Positions 10,703 to 18,791 of a stretch of 64,000 nucleotides of DNA are shown here, one piece after another. A program made the position numbers and the translations under genes. The stretch's first letter is position 1, and each line of letters starts with the position of its first letter. Origin of the DNA: Halorubrum xinjiangense (lineage in GTDB: Archaea > Halobacteriota > Halobacteria > Halobacteriales > Haloferacaceae); the NCBI RefSeq assembly GCF_900102375.1, contig NZ_FNBO01000001.1, positions 186,001 to 250,000 of the forward strand. Reading direction: 5' to 3'. The notes beneath the pieces are model-generated. The model was not told where the DNA came from and ran no database searches. It was given only the letters and a program-made list of their open reading frames with translations.

Positions 10703-11476
10703 TCAGACCCGGCGGTAGTCCCCGAGCCGCGTCCCGTCGAGCAGGTACGCGTCCGCGCTCGGCAGCGCGGCGGGGAGGTACGGCGCGAGGAACGACTGCC
10801 CCTCGACGTTGACCCAAGTGCCCCCAGATCGCTCGTTGAACGCCGGGAAGACGACGATTTCGGGCGGATCTGAACAGTTCCCCTCGTTTCCGCCGTTCTC
10901 CACGAACGCCGCGGGGTCGAGTTCCCCGCGGAGCCACGCGCGCTCGACGCGCGAGCCGCCGACCGCGTCCTCCAGCCGCACCTGCGGGTGTTCGTGGCCG
11001 GTACATACCACCTCGGCGTCGAGGAGCGCGGGGTCGGGCCACGTATGGCCGTGACAGACCGCGACGTCGGCCGCGGAGTCGCCGGCGAGAACCCCGCCCT
11101 CGGGGCCGATCACGGCGAGGTCGGCGGCGAACGCCTCGGCGACGCCCGCGTCGTGGTTCCCCTCGACGAGCGTCATCGGGACGCGGTCGGTGACGGTGGC
11201 GATTAGCGTCTCCAGCTCCTCGCGCTCGTCGCCGTCGGGCGCCCCGATCCGGTGCGCGAGGTCGCCGAGGACGACGAGCCGGTCGGCGTCGGTCTCGCGG
11301 ATGAGGTCGCAGAGGCGCTCGCGCCGCGCGTCGGCCCGGGAGTCCAGTTCGACGCCGCGCTCGTAGCGCAGGCCGACCTCGATGCCGGCGTGGACGTCCG
11401 CCACGAGCAAAGCGCGCTCCCCGCCGAGGTCGGCCACGGCCGCGGGCTCACCGACGACCGGCTCGACCCGCGCCAT
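10703..11476 (-). CDS. rpe: Calcineurin-like metallophosphoesterase of the RPA operon
   Basis: 257-residue two-metal phosphoesterase. Visible metal motifs in order are DVHAG, GDLAH, GNHD, CHGHTW and GHEHP. It is the last gene of the rpa / RPA-associated protein / phosphoesterase set, the arrangement known as rpa-rpap-rpe in Haloferax. Its ATG overlaps the preceding stop by one base (TGATG), which fixes the start; a longer frame 13 codons upstream lies inside the neighbour. A role in DNA repair or nucleic-acid processing is inferred from context. Confidence 0.9.
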   Translation of the reverse strand: MARVEPVVGEPAAVADLGGERALLVADVHAGIEVGLRYERGVELDSRADARRERLCDLIRETDADRLVVLGDLAHRIGAPDGDEREELETLIATVTDRVPMTLVEGNHDAGVAEAFAADLAVIGPEGGVLAGDSAADVAVCHGHTWPDPALLDAEVVCTGHEHPQVRLEDAVGGSRVERAWLRGELDPAAFVENGGNEGNCSDPPEIVVFPAFNERSGGTWVNVEGQSFLAPYLPAALPSADAYLLDGTRLGDYRRV

Positions 11477-13185
11477 CAGATCGGCTTGAGCAGTCCGTCG
11501 CCGGGCTCGTAACACTGCCCGCTCATCAGTGCGTCCTGGATCGCGTCCTCGACGGCGCCGGGATCGACCCCGTGGTCGTCGGCGACGCGCTCGACGACCG
11601 CCTCGCGGGGCGCCCCGTCGCCGTCGTCGAGGTCGCCCATCGCCGCGACCGCTGCGGCTTCGAGGTCGACCTCCTCGTCGTCGCCGTCGGCGTCGGTCTC
11701 ACCCTCGGCGTCGGCGGCGGTCGTGGAGTCGGTGGCGTCGGCCTCGTCGCTTTCGGCACCGGGCGCGACCGCGTCGTCCGCGTGCGCCGCGGAGTCCTCG
11801 GCCGCCGCGGGGTCGTTGGCCTCCTCGGCGAGATCCTCCGGGTCGGGCACGTCGATGTCGGCCTCGCCGGGCTCGTCGACCTCGGTCCCGGTCGCGAAGT
11901 CGGTGCCGAACTCGGACTCGATCTCCTCGCGCTCCTCGTCATCGAGCTGGTACATGTCGTCGGCGTCGGGATCGAGGTCCGCGGTCGCGTCCGCGTCGCT
12001 TCCGGCGTCGAAATCGCCGACAGCGTCCGCGTCGCCGCCGGCATCCTCATCGCGTCCGGCATCAAAGTCGCCGAGACCGCCATCGTCGCTCGCGGCATCG
12101 GCGGTGTCGGCGGCGGCGGTATCGTCGTCAGCCGCGGTATCGTCGGCGGCCCCGGCGTCGACGGCGGCCGGCTCGGTAGAGTCGCCCGCGTCGCCGAGCG
12201 ACTCGGGTTCGTCGGTCGAAGCCGGCTCCGACTCGGTGGTTGCGTCCGTCCCGGGTTCGGCGGTTTGGTCGACGTCCGGCTCGGTCGAGTCGTCGAGCGA
12301 CGCGGCGGCATCGGTAGTCGCCGACCCGGAGTCGGCGGTCGATTCCGACTCCGCGGTCGGTCCGGCGCTGCCTTCGCCGGGGGACGGTGCCGACTCGGCG
12401 TCGGCGTCTTCCCCGCTGGCCTCGTCGCTTCCGGGCGTCGCCGACGGCTCCGCGACCGTCACGTCGGTGTCGGGGAGCGGGCCGATCGCGGTCGCGTCCC
12501 CCTCGTCGGGCGCGAGGTCGAGGGACCGGACCTCGTCGCGGTCGCCCGCGATCATCTCGAGGGCGTCGACCGCCATCTGGCGGACCGCCTCGGCGTAGGC
12601 CGCGGTGGTGCCGTAGTGGTCGAGCGCCTTCGGGATCCCGGCCGCGAGCGGGGCGGGGGCGCCGCCCGCCTCCAGCCCGGCGCGGAGGTCGTCGCCGCGC
12701 AGGTCGGAGTCGAGCGCCGTCGCGAACACCGCGAGGCGGTCGAGCGTCGCCTCGGCGGCGGAGACCACCCAGCGGTCGCGGGTGTCGGCGTCGACCTCGT
12801 TGAGGCTCTCCGGGCGGACGGAGGTGAACACGCGGTCGGAGTCCTCCGGTTCGAAGGTGCGCGCCTTGCCGGTGAGCGCGACGAACGCGGGCGGCTCGGC
12901 GCGTTCGAGGAAGGTCTGCGCCTCCGGCTGGTACTGGCCCGCGTAGGTGACGAACGCGCCCGAGGGATCGACGACGCGGCCGCGGCGCGTCTCGTCGTTG
13001 ACGCGCTCGACCTCGGTGAGCACGCCGGCGGTGAACAGGCGGTTCACGCGCGCGCCGGTCGGGGTGACGACATAGTTCGGGGCGCGCTCCTCGTCGCTCT
13101 CGGAGTAGGAGAGGGAAGCGTCGTCGAACTCGGCGGCGAACACCCGGTAGGCGACCTCCCGCGTGCCCGGCCCGTCGTCGCTCAT
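11476..13185 (-). CDS. rpap: RPA-associated protein (COG3390 type)
   Basis: 569 residues. The folded N-terminal part (about 1-200; MSDDGPGTREVAYRVFAAEF, NYVVTPTGARVNRLFTAGVLTEVE) matches the protein encoded next to haloarchaeal RPA, which helps RPA bind single-stranded DNA. The middle (about 230-480) is an extremely acidic Asp/Glu/Ser/Thr/Ala-rich low-complexity region. The C-terminal 60 residues (VVERVADDHGVDPGAVEDAI) look like a winged-helix module. The start at 13185 overlaps the rpa stop (ATGA). The long arginine-rich extension upstream in the same frame is a shadow of rpa. Confidence 0.88.
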   Translation of the reverse strand: MSDDGPGTREVAYRVFAAEFDDASLSYSESDEERAPNYVVTPTGARVNRLFTAGVLTEVERVNDETRRGRVVDPSGAFVTYAGQYQPEAQTFLERAEPPAFVALTGKARTFEPEDSDRVFTSVRPESLNEVDADTRDRWVVSAAEATLDRLAVFATALDSDLRGDDLRAGLEAGGAPAPLAAGIPKALDHYGTTAAYAEAVRQMAVDALEMIAGDRDEVRSLDLAPDEGDATAIGPLPDTDVTVAEPSATPGSDEASGEDADAESAPSPGEGSAGPTAESESTADSGSATTDAAASLDDSTEPDVDQTAEPGTDATTESEPASTDEPESLGDAGDSTEPAAVDAGAADDTAADDDTAAADTADAASDDGGLGDFDAGRDEDAGGDADAVGDFDAGSDADATADLDPDADDMYQLDDEEREEIESEFGTDFATGTEVDEPGEADIDVPDPEDLAEEANDPAAAEDSAAHADDAVAPGAESDEADATDSTTAADAEGETDADGDDEEVDLEAAAVAAMGDLDDGDGAPREAVVERVADDHGVDPGAVEDAIQDALMSGQCYEPGDGLLKPI

Positions 13186-14456
13186 TCGCCCACCTCCGCG
13201 AGCGCGGCGCGGGCGTGGTCGGCCGGGTCGTCGGCGGCGAGCTCGAACTCGACCGCGTCGAGGGTGGCGCCGTAGTCGTCGACCGAGAGGTTCCCGCGGA
13301 CGCGGTAGGCGCGCCCGACGAGCGAGTCGGCGATGTCGTCGGCGACGACCGACTTGTCCATCGCGTCCTTCGCGGCGTCGAGGGCGTCGTTGAGCCCGCC
13401 GCCGTACACCTCGGCCGTGAGCTCGTCGTCGAGAACGACGGTGACCGTGTCGGTGCCGTCGTCGAGGATGGCCTTCACGCGCAGGTCGTCCTCGCCGTCG
13501 ACGTCCCCGTGGCTGCGGCACTGGCCGTTCTGGACGACGCGGCCGCACTCCGGACAGCGCTCGATGAGCCCGGAGCCGTCCCGGACCTCGAGGACGTTCC
13601 CGACGACCTCGACGTCGAACATCCCGCCGGAGCCGACCGCGTCCGCGACCGAGAGCCGCGGGGCGTCCTCGGCGACCTCGACGGGGTCGGGCAGCGGCGT
13701 CACCGTCGAGAACTCGGTGAGGTTGATCGAGGGGACGCCGCGGAACTCACGGACGTACACGTCTTCGATCCGGAGGTCTGCGCCGGCCTCGATCTCGGAG
13801 CGCGGCTGCCAGTCGGTGAACGGGAGCTTCGCTGTCTCGTCGCCGACGACCCCCTCGAGGATCTCCGTCTCGCCGTCGCGCCCGGAGATGGTCTTCTCGT
13901 CGACCTCCAGCACGCGGACCTCCACGTTGCGGCCGCGGTCGCCGGCCGCGATGTCGACGAGGCTGCGGTCGCCGCCGACCTCGTGATCGACTTCGACCGA
14001 CTCGTCGGCGATGGCGACCGTCGTCGAGTCGTTGAGGTTGAGCTCCGGTGCCCCCTCCCACTCGCGGACGCCGGCGTTGCCGATCGTCAGCGAGTCGCCC
14101 GGCTCGAAGCCGAAGTCCTGCCAGGCGGTGTAGGAGATGACGCCGGTCTCGTCGGCGATCTCCCCCTCGCGGATCGTGAGGTCGTCGCCCTGGTACCGGA
14201 TCGTGCGCGTCCCCTGCGTCAGCACGCGGACGGTGACCGTCACGCCGTCGTGATCGGTGGTGATCTCGCCGACGTCGACGGCGTCGGGGGTGGGCGAGGA
14301 GCCGCCGCCACCGCCGCCGTGCTTCCGGCGGACGCTCTGTTTCGCCTCGTCGATGGGGACGCTGTACTCCAGTAAGTTCTCCAGGTCGGCTTTGACCTCC
14401 TCTTTGTCGACGCCGAGGTCGGAGGCGAGCTCCTCGGCATGGCTGTTGACGTCCAT
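13182..14456 (-). CDS. rpa: Replication protein A, single-stranded-DNA-binding (rpa1 type)
   Basis: 424 residues. At least three OB-folds can be traced: GVTVTVRVLTQGTRTIRYQG, RNVEVRVLEVDEKTISGRDG, and MFDVEVVGNVLEVRDGSGL. The last is followed by a zinc finger of the type CPECGRVVQNGQCRSHG. The N-terminus (DVNSHAEELASDLGVDKEEV) is a small helical domain usual for haloarchaeal RPA. It binds single-stranded DNA in replication and repair. First gene of a tightly overlapping three-gene operon with the RPA-associated protein and phosphoesterase. Confidence 0.94.
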   Translation of the reverse strand: MDVNSHAEELASDLGVDKEEVKADLENLLEYSVPIDEAKQSVRRKHGGGGGGSSPTPDAVDVGEITTDHDGVTVTVRVLTQGTRTIRYQGDDLTIREGEIADETGVISYTAWQDFGFEPGDSLTIGNAGVREWEGAPELNLNDSTTVAIADESVEVDHEVGGDRSLVDIAAGDRGRNVEVRVLEVDEKTISGRDGETEILEGVVGDETAKLPFTDWQPRSEIEAGADLRIEDVYVREFRGVPSINLTEFSTVTPLPDPVEVAEDAPRLSVADAVGSGGMFDVEVVGNVLEVRDGSGLIERCPECGRVVQNGQCRSHGDVDGEDDLRVKAILDDGTDTVTVVLDDELTAEVYGGGLNDALDAAKDAMDKSVVADDIADSLVGRAYRVRGNLSVDDYGATLDAVEFELAADDPADHARAALAEVGE

Positions 14457-14566
14457 CGAAGCGAGGTTCGGCGCGGCCGCACAAAAGGATTCACCACCGA
14501 CGGGGTCTCCACGACCCCCGACGCGCCGTCGGCACAGCTAAACCGCTCCCGGTCGCACGGGCCCAC

Positions 14567-14890
14567 ATGGACGACACCGACATCGACGTCGACGCGCGGA
14601 TCACCGAGGACCGCACGGTCATCGACGTGACGGGCACGAGGGACGTCGCCGTCGTCGTGCGGTCGGACGACGGCGAGCGGATCTACCTGCCGCCGGAGGG
14701 GTTCGACGACCCGGTCGGCGGGTCGCCGTACACCTCGCCGTATCAGGGGGCCGGCGCGGGCGGCGAAGAGAGCCCGTACGGCGGCGCGACCGGCAGCACG
14801 CGCGGCGTGATGGAGACGGCTGACGGATTCCGGGTCACGCACCCGCAGCCGGTGACCGAGTTCGACGTGTTCCGGGGCGGGAGGGACTGA
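14567..14890 (+). CDS. Conserved haloarchaeal protein of unknown function
   Basis: 107 residues, acidic, no membrane segment or Cys. Two short beta-rich parts (IDVTGTRDVAVVVRSDDGERIYLPPEG and TADGFRVTHPQPVTEFDVFRGGRD) flank a Gly/Ser/Tyr/Pro linker (about 48-75). It lies divergent from rpa, with the ATG 111 bp away from the rpa start. It resembles small uncharacterised proteins common in haloarchaea; no function can be given. Confidence 0.75.
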   Translation: MDDTDIDVDARITEDRTVIDVTGTRDVAVVVRSDDGERIYLPPEGFDDPVGGSPYTSPYQGAGAGGEESPYGGATGSTRGVMETADGFRVTHPQPVTEFDVFRGGRD

Positions 14891-14929
14891 GCCGGGGGCG
14901 TCGCGGAGGGGGAAGCGGGATATCGGCGG

Positions 14930-15976
14930 TCAGGCGACGTCTTCGTACACGGCGAGCGTGTCCTCGGCGACGTCGCTCCACTCGCGACGCTCGTACGCCG
15001 GCGGCTCCTCGCGGTCGAGCGCCTCGATGAGCCCGTCGACGATCGACTCCGAGTCCGTCTCGACCTCGACGAGGCAGCCGTCGGGGAGCACCTCGGCGAC
15101 GCCGGAGGGGGTCGCGACGACCTGCGTCCCCGCCTCCAGCGCCTCCGTGATCGTGATCCCGAACGGCTCCGCGTAGGAGGGCGAGACGAACGCGTCCGAG
15201 GCGGCGTAGTAGTCGCCCAGCTCCGCCTCCGGGACGTAGCCAACGAACTCGACGCGGTCCTCGATGCCGAGCAGCTCGGCGAACCGCTTCAGCTGCTCGG
15301 TCTGGTGGCCCGACCCGCCGACGACGAGGGTCACGTCGCGGCCGCGGAGCTTCTTGGTCGCGTACAGGAGATGAGAGATCCCTTTCTGGTCCGTGTGACG
15401 GCCGACGAAGAACAGCATCTCGCCGTCGATACCGAGGTCGTCGCGCACGTCCTTCCCGGAGAACTGCGGCGTCGAGAAGCCGTTGTACACGACCCGCGAG
15501 TCCGCGTCGTACAGCTCTCGGATGTCCTCGCGGACGATCTCGCTGACCGCGATGTTCGTGTCGGCGGCGTTCGCGAGCCGGCGCTCGGTCTCGACCTCGC
15601 GGCTCGGCGGGTCGATGTTGCGGTCGCTCGCCAGCGAGTGGAACGAGGAGATCCAGGTGGCGTCGGACTCGCGGGCGGCGGCGCGGCCGGGCCCGTACCC
15701 GAACCAGTCGTGGGTGTGGATCACGTCGTGGTCGGGCGCGAGCTCGGCGAAGCGGTCGGAGAGCTGCCCGACGCGCGCCGCGACGTCGCCGTCGCCGGTC
15801 TCGACGGGTTCGAGCCCCGGCTCGTCGTCGGGCGCGAACTCGGCGGGCAACACCAGCGTGGCGTCGACGCCGAGGTCGTCGCGCAGCCCGGTGAACAGTT
15901 CCCCAACGTGGACGTCGAGCCCGCCGGTGATGTTCGGCGGGTACCCCCACCCCAGCATGAGTACGCTCGGCGGCAT
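14930..15976 (-). CDS. Glycosyltransferase family 4 (GT-B fold)
   Basis: 348 residues. The N-terminal Rossmann half begins with MLGWGYPPNITGGLDVHVGEL, the donor/acceptor glycine loop typical of GT4/GT5 enzymes. HTHDWFGYG follows, then a C-terminal half with LFFVGRHTDQKGISHLL, LVVGGSGHQ and the nucleotide-sugar site EPFGITITEALEAG. It probably transfers sugar from a nucleotide donor to a surface glycan, glycolipid or polysaccharide. I chose the start at 15976 because the fold begins there; upstream in-frame codons are not protein-like. It is a single gene. Confidence 0.88.
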   Translation of the reverse strand: MPPSVLMLGWGYPPNITGGLDVHVGELFTGLRDDLGVDATLVLPAEFAPDDEPGLEPVETGDGDVAARVGQLSDRFAELAPDHDVIHTHDWFGYGPGRAAARESDATWISSFHSLASDRNIDPPSREVETERRLANAADTNIAVSEIVREDIRELYDADSRVVYNGFSTPQFSGKDVRDDLGIDGEMLFFVGRHTDQKGISHLLYATKKLRGRDVTLVVGGSGHQTEQLKRFAELLGIEDRVEFVGYVPEAELGDYYAASDAFVSPSYAEPFGITITEALEAGTQVVATPSGVAEVLPDGCLVEVETDSESIVDGLIEALDREEPPAYERREWSDVAEDTLAVYEDVA

Positions 15977-16130
15977 ACACCCCCGTTTCGGGAGTCGGCA
16001 CTTAGGTATGCCCCTCGTGGCGCGCGCTGGAGCGAGGCCCAAGCGGCGGAGGTATCGGAGAGAACCGGGCGGAGAAGGGAGTTAGAGCAGTCGGACCGTA
16101 CGGATCGCAGTCAGGCCGTGCGAACCGCAG

Positions 16131-16409
16131 TCAGGCCGCGCGGACCGCGTCGCGCAGCGCGTCGGTGCGCTCGGTGATCGACCCGGCGGCGTCCGCGAGC
16201 ACGTCGAGCGGGTCGCCCTCCGCGGCCTTGACGGTGAGGACGGGCTCGGTCTGGCCCCCGGACTGCTCGGGGTTCATGTCGTAGGTCGCGGCCGCGACGT
16301 CGTCCGACTCCAGCAGGGCGCCCTTCAGCACGTTCATGAACGTGTGGTCCTCGCCCGCAATCTCGATGTGGAGTTCCGTGTCGGTCTTCTCGATGACCCG
16401 CAGTTCCAT
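16131..16409 (-). CDS. rpoL: DNA-directed RNA polymerase subunit L (Rpo11)
   Basis: 92-residue small subunit of the archaeal RNA polymerase that dimerises with Rpo3 to start assembly. The fold is the alpha-N-terminal-like domain: [34 protein letters not shown], the conserved signature near the N-terminus, then YDMNPEQSG. The ATG at 16409 starts directly at this domain; a longer frame adds ten unlikely residues. Divergent from the acetyltransferase gene. Confidence 0.93.
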   Translation of the reverse strand: MELRVIEKTDTELHIEIAGEDHTFMNVLKGALLESDDVAAATYDMNPEQSGGQTEPVLTVKAAEGDPLDVLADAAGSITERTDALRDAVRAA

Positions 16410-16522
16410 ACCCGTGAGGTCGGGCGAGCGGCGTTTCAAGCTTTCGTCTCCCGAATATCACCGGATGCGGACGGGTCGCACGCGACCCGAAAGCGTATGC
16501 TGCCCGCTCCGCTGGCCGCCGT

Positions 16523-17092
16523 ATGGAGATCCGACGGTTGCCCGCGACGGAACCGGCCGCGGAGCGATACGCGAGGGAACTGTGGCTCCCGTACCACTGC
16601 GACCTCGCGGCCGCGGCGGACGGCCACGCGCTCGCCGACCGGCCCGACGAGGAGCTGATCGCCGCGGAGGCCGCGTTCCGGCTCGACCGGCTCGAAGAGA
16701 CGGACAACCGCACGTGGGTCGTCGCGGTCGATTCGGGGGCCGATCCGGGCGAGGTCGATACCGCGATCCTCGACCCCGAAGATCCCGCGCCCGTCGGCGT
16801 TCCCGACCCCGACCGCGACCTCGTCGCGTTCGTTTCGACGAGCGTCGACGCGTGTCCTGAGGTGTTCGACCGCCCGGACCGACTCGTGGTCGGCGACGTC
16901 TACGTGGCCGAGTCGTACCGCGGAACCGGGTTGGCGGACCGGTTGATGGAGCGGGCGGAGGTTGACGCGCGCGAACAGGACTGCGGCGAGCTTCGGCTCG
17001 ACGTGGACGTCGACAACGAGCGCGCGATAGCGTTCTACGAGAAGCAGGGGTTCGAGCCGTACCGGAAACAGCTGACGCGAGAGGTGGAGTGA
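16523..17092 (+). CDS. GNAT family N-acetyltransferase
   Basis: 189 residues. The acetyl-CoA binding core is LVVGDVYVAESYRGTGLADRLMERAEVDAREQDC (motif A with R-x2-G-x-G/A form), followed by LRLDVDVDNERAIAFYEKQGFEPY (motif B), a standard GNAT C-terminal half. The substrate is unknown. It is divergent from rpoL. The weakly conserved first 57-bp unit of repeat copy B begins 10 bp after its stop codon. Confidence 0.88.
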   Translation: MEIRRLPATEPAAERYARELWLPYHCDLAAAADGHALADRPDEELIAAEAAFRLDRLEETDNRTWVVAVDSGADPGEVDTAILDPEDPAPVGVPDPDRDLVAFVSTSVDACPEVFDRPDRLVVGDVYVAESYRGTGLADRLMERAEVDAREQDCGELRLDVDVDNERAIAFYEKQGFEPYRKQLTREVE

Positions 17093-17101
17093 GTGGACGA
17101 T

Positions 17102-17618
17102 TTATAGGTCGTTGTTCGCGGAGCGGCGATGAACTCCGCCGGATCCGCGATCGCCCACTTATAAATGGTTGTTAACGAACCGGCGGCAGACACCGCCAAA
17201 GCCCCAGCCGCTCGCTTATAAATGGCTGACAGCCGGACAGCGGTGGACACTTCCAAAGCCCCAGCCGCGAGGGCGGCGTACGCTCGCTGTCGCCCGAAAA
17301 TCTTCGATTTTCGGGATGACGAGAGAGCTTCGCTCTCTCGAACCACGCTCCTTGGTCGCTCACTCCGTTCGCTCCCTGCGGTGCTTGCGTCGTCATCAGA
17401 ACGCGAAGCGTTCTGATTGGCTCACGAGAGCTCCGCTCTCGTGAACGCCTACGCCGCCCTCGCGACTGCCCCTTTGAGTCCCGCCCCGCACAGCACCGCA
17501 GCCTCACGCCTCCCCAGCCTCGTCGGCCGCCCTCCGCTTCGCTCCGGGCGGCCGACTCCCTCGCACGCGCTCCTCGCGGCCGTTTAAAAACGGCTGCTCG
17601 GAGGCGCGCGCCACCGCA
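17102..17618 (+). ncRNA. Dispersed structured repeat, copy B
   Basis: Three phased 57-bp units start at 17102 (degenerate TTATAGGTC), 17159 and 17216 (TTATAAATG), then the longest body of the family. Helix I pairs 17262-17280 with 17450-17468 (19 positions, one C-A mismatch). Its large loop contains a near-perfect hairpin around CGAAAATC...GATTTTCG, a GAGAGAGC hairpin (about 17320-17340), an AGAACGC hairpin (about 17398-17416) and a CACGAGAGC hairpin (about 17424-17444). Helix II is an 11-bp perfect stem (17522-17532 with 17546-17556). Helix III is GCGGCCGTTT with AAACGGCTGC. The conserved end is at 17604-17618, and TTTATAAATAG follows at 17643-17653. It lies between convergent genes, so these TATA-like boxes cannot be promoters of flanking genes. 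Confidence 0.72.
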
Positions 17619-17753
17619 TTCCCCACAGGCGCAGGAATTGTGTTTATAAATAGAATCACCACACCACGCTCTCACTGGCGGTGACCTGCGTGCGCAGTGC
17701 GGCCGCTAAACGGTCGATAAACGCAAAACGGGTCGCGTCGGTCGGCCGAGTCG

Positions 17754-18401
17754 TTACTCGTCGGCGTCGACCGCGACTTCGTCGGCGTCGACGTCGACGG
17801 ACGCCTCCTCCTCGGCGGCGACCTCGCTCGGGCGCGCTTCGAGGGTCAGCTTCTGGACCTCGACGCGGCGCAGCGGGTAGATCTCCTTGGCGTCGCCGTA
17901 GATGGCCGACGAGAGGTTCCCGTCGACGATCGCGTCGACGAACGCCTCGAAGGTGCGCTCCTCGGCCGCGGCGTGGACCTTGTCGATCATCACGCGGCGG
18001 ATCGCCTTCTCCTGGGAGCGGTCCGCCTTCTTCGTCGTCAGCGCGACGGGCTGGACGCGGACGCGGTAGTCGTCCGTCGTCAGCACCGTGATCGACGCCT
18101 CGACCTTCGAGGCGCCGCGGCGGACGAGCGAGCGCAGGTAGTCGCGCGTCAGCTCGTACTTGATGAACTCGGTGTACGCCGAGTCGCTGCCGACGTCGGT
18201 GATCTTGAAGGTCAGCTTCGTGTTGTTCGCGTTGGAGTCGCCCGTCAGCTGGTCGAGCGTCGTCGTGATCGTGCGGCCGACGACCTGCTGAGGCTCCTCG
18301 GCGAGGGTCTCGCCGAGCTCCTGTCGGTCGAACTGTTCGGGCGCCAGCACGTTGTACCAGCGCTTCTGTTCTCTGCTCTTGGATACGGATCGTTCGCTCA
18401 T
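17754..18401 (-). CDS. rps3ae: 30S ribosomal protein S3Ae (eS1)
   Basis: 215 residues, full length for the archaeal family. It begins MSERSVSKSREQKRWYNVLAPEQFD, followed by VVGRTITTTLDQLTGD and IRRVMIDKVHAAAEE, all family hallmarks. It binds the 30S platform. The C-terminal 25 residues form an acidic Asp/Glu/Val tail, a common haloarchaeal addition. Last gene of the rps15 / RecJ-like / pcc1 / rps3ae cluster. Confidence 0.96.
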   Translation of the reverse strand: MSERSVSKSREQKRWYNVLAPEQFDRQELGETLAEEPQQVVGRTITTTLDQLTGDSNANNTKLTFKITDVGSDSAYTEFIKYELTRDYLRSLVRRGASKVEASITVLTTDDYRVRVQPVALTTKKADRSQEKAIRRVMIDKVHAAAEERTFEAFVDAIVDGNLSSAIYGDAKEIYPLRRVEVQKLTLEARPSEVAAEEEASVDVDADEVAVDADE

Positions 18402-18409
18402 GTGTCGGG

Positions 18410-18790
18410 TTATGTGTCGGTGTCGGTCGTCTGCGGTTCGTCTCCGGAGTCGAAGGTGTCGATGGAGTCGGCGTGTGCGACGGCAGCGGCGTCGGCGTCC
18501 GCGGCGGTGGTCCGCGACGCGTCCGCGGCGGCGTGGTCGCGTGCGCGTTCGACGACGCGGTCGGCGACGCGCAGGTTCACGAGGTGGTCGTCCAGCGTCG
18601 ACTGGAGCCCGCCGGTCGTCGGGCGCGCGACGGTACAGGCGACGACGTCGCCGTCGACGCGCGTGCGCATCGAGTCGGTCTCGTCCGGCCCGAGCGCGGC
18701 CGCGACCGTCGCGGCGTCGGCGTGCGTCGTCCGGACCGTCGCGGTCCGGTCGGCGTTGTCTCCGGTCGATTCGGGGGCGCCCTCCGCCAT
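18410..18790 (-). CDS. pcc1: KEOPS complex subunit Pcc1
   Basis: 126 residues. The core (TATVRTTHADAATVAAALGPDE, VACTVARPTTGGLQSTLDDHLVNLRVADRVVER) is the small dimerising Pcc1 fold of the KEOPS complex, which makes the universal t6A37 tRNA modification. An Ala/Asp-rich tail follows. It sits between the RecJ-like and S3Ae genes, a conserved haloarchaeal neighbourhood, and starts 1 bp after the RecJ-like stop. Confidence 0.9.
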   Translation of the reverse strand: MAEGAPESTGDNADRTATVRTTHADAATVAAALGPDETDSMRTRVDGDVVACTVARPTTGGLQSTLDDHLVNLRVADRVVERARDHAAADASRTTAADADAAAVAHADSIDTFDSGDEPQTTDTDT

Positions 18791-18791
18791 C

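Noticed and set aside
11529-13393. Large plus-strand frames opposite the rpa operon
   Set aside because: They are antisense GC-rich shadow frames with Arg/Gly/Val-heavy composition; the minus-strand genes have recognisable domains.
13186-13548. Arg-rich N-terminal extension of the RPA-associated protein
   Set aside because: It is a shadow of rpa in another frame; the true start overlaps the rpa stop at 13185.
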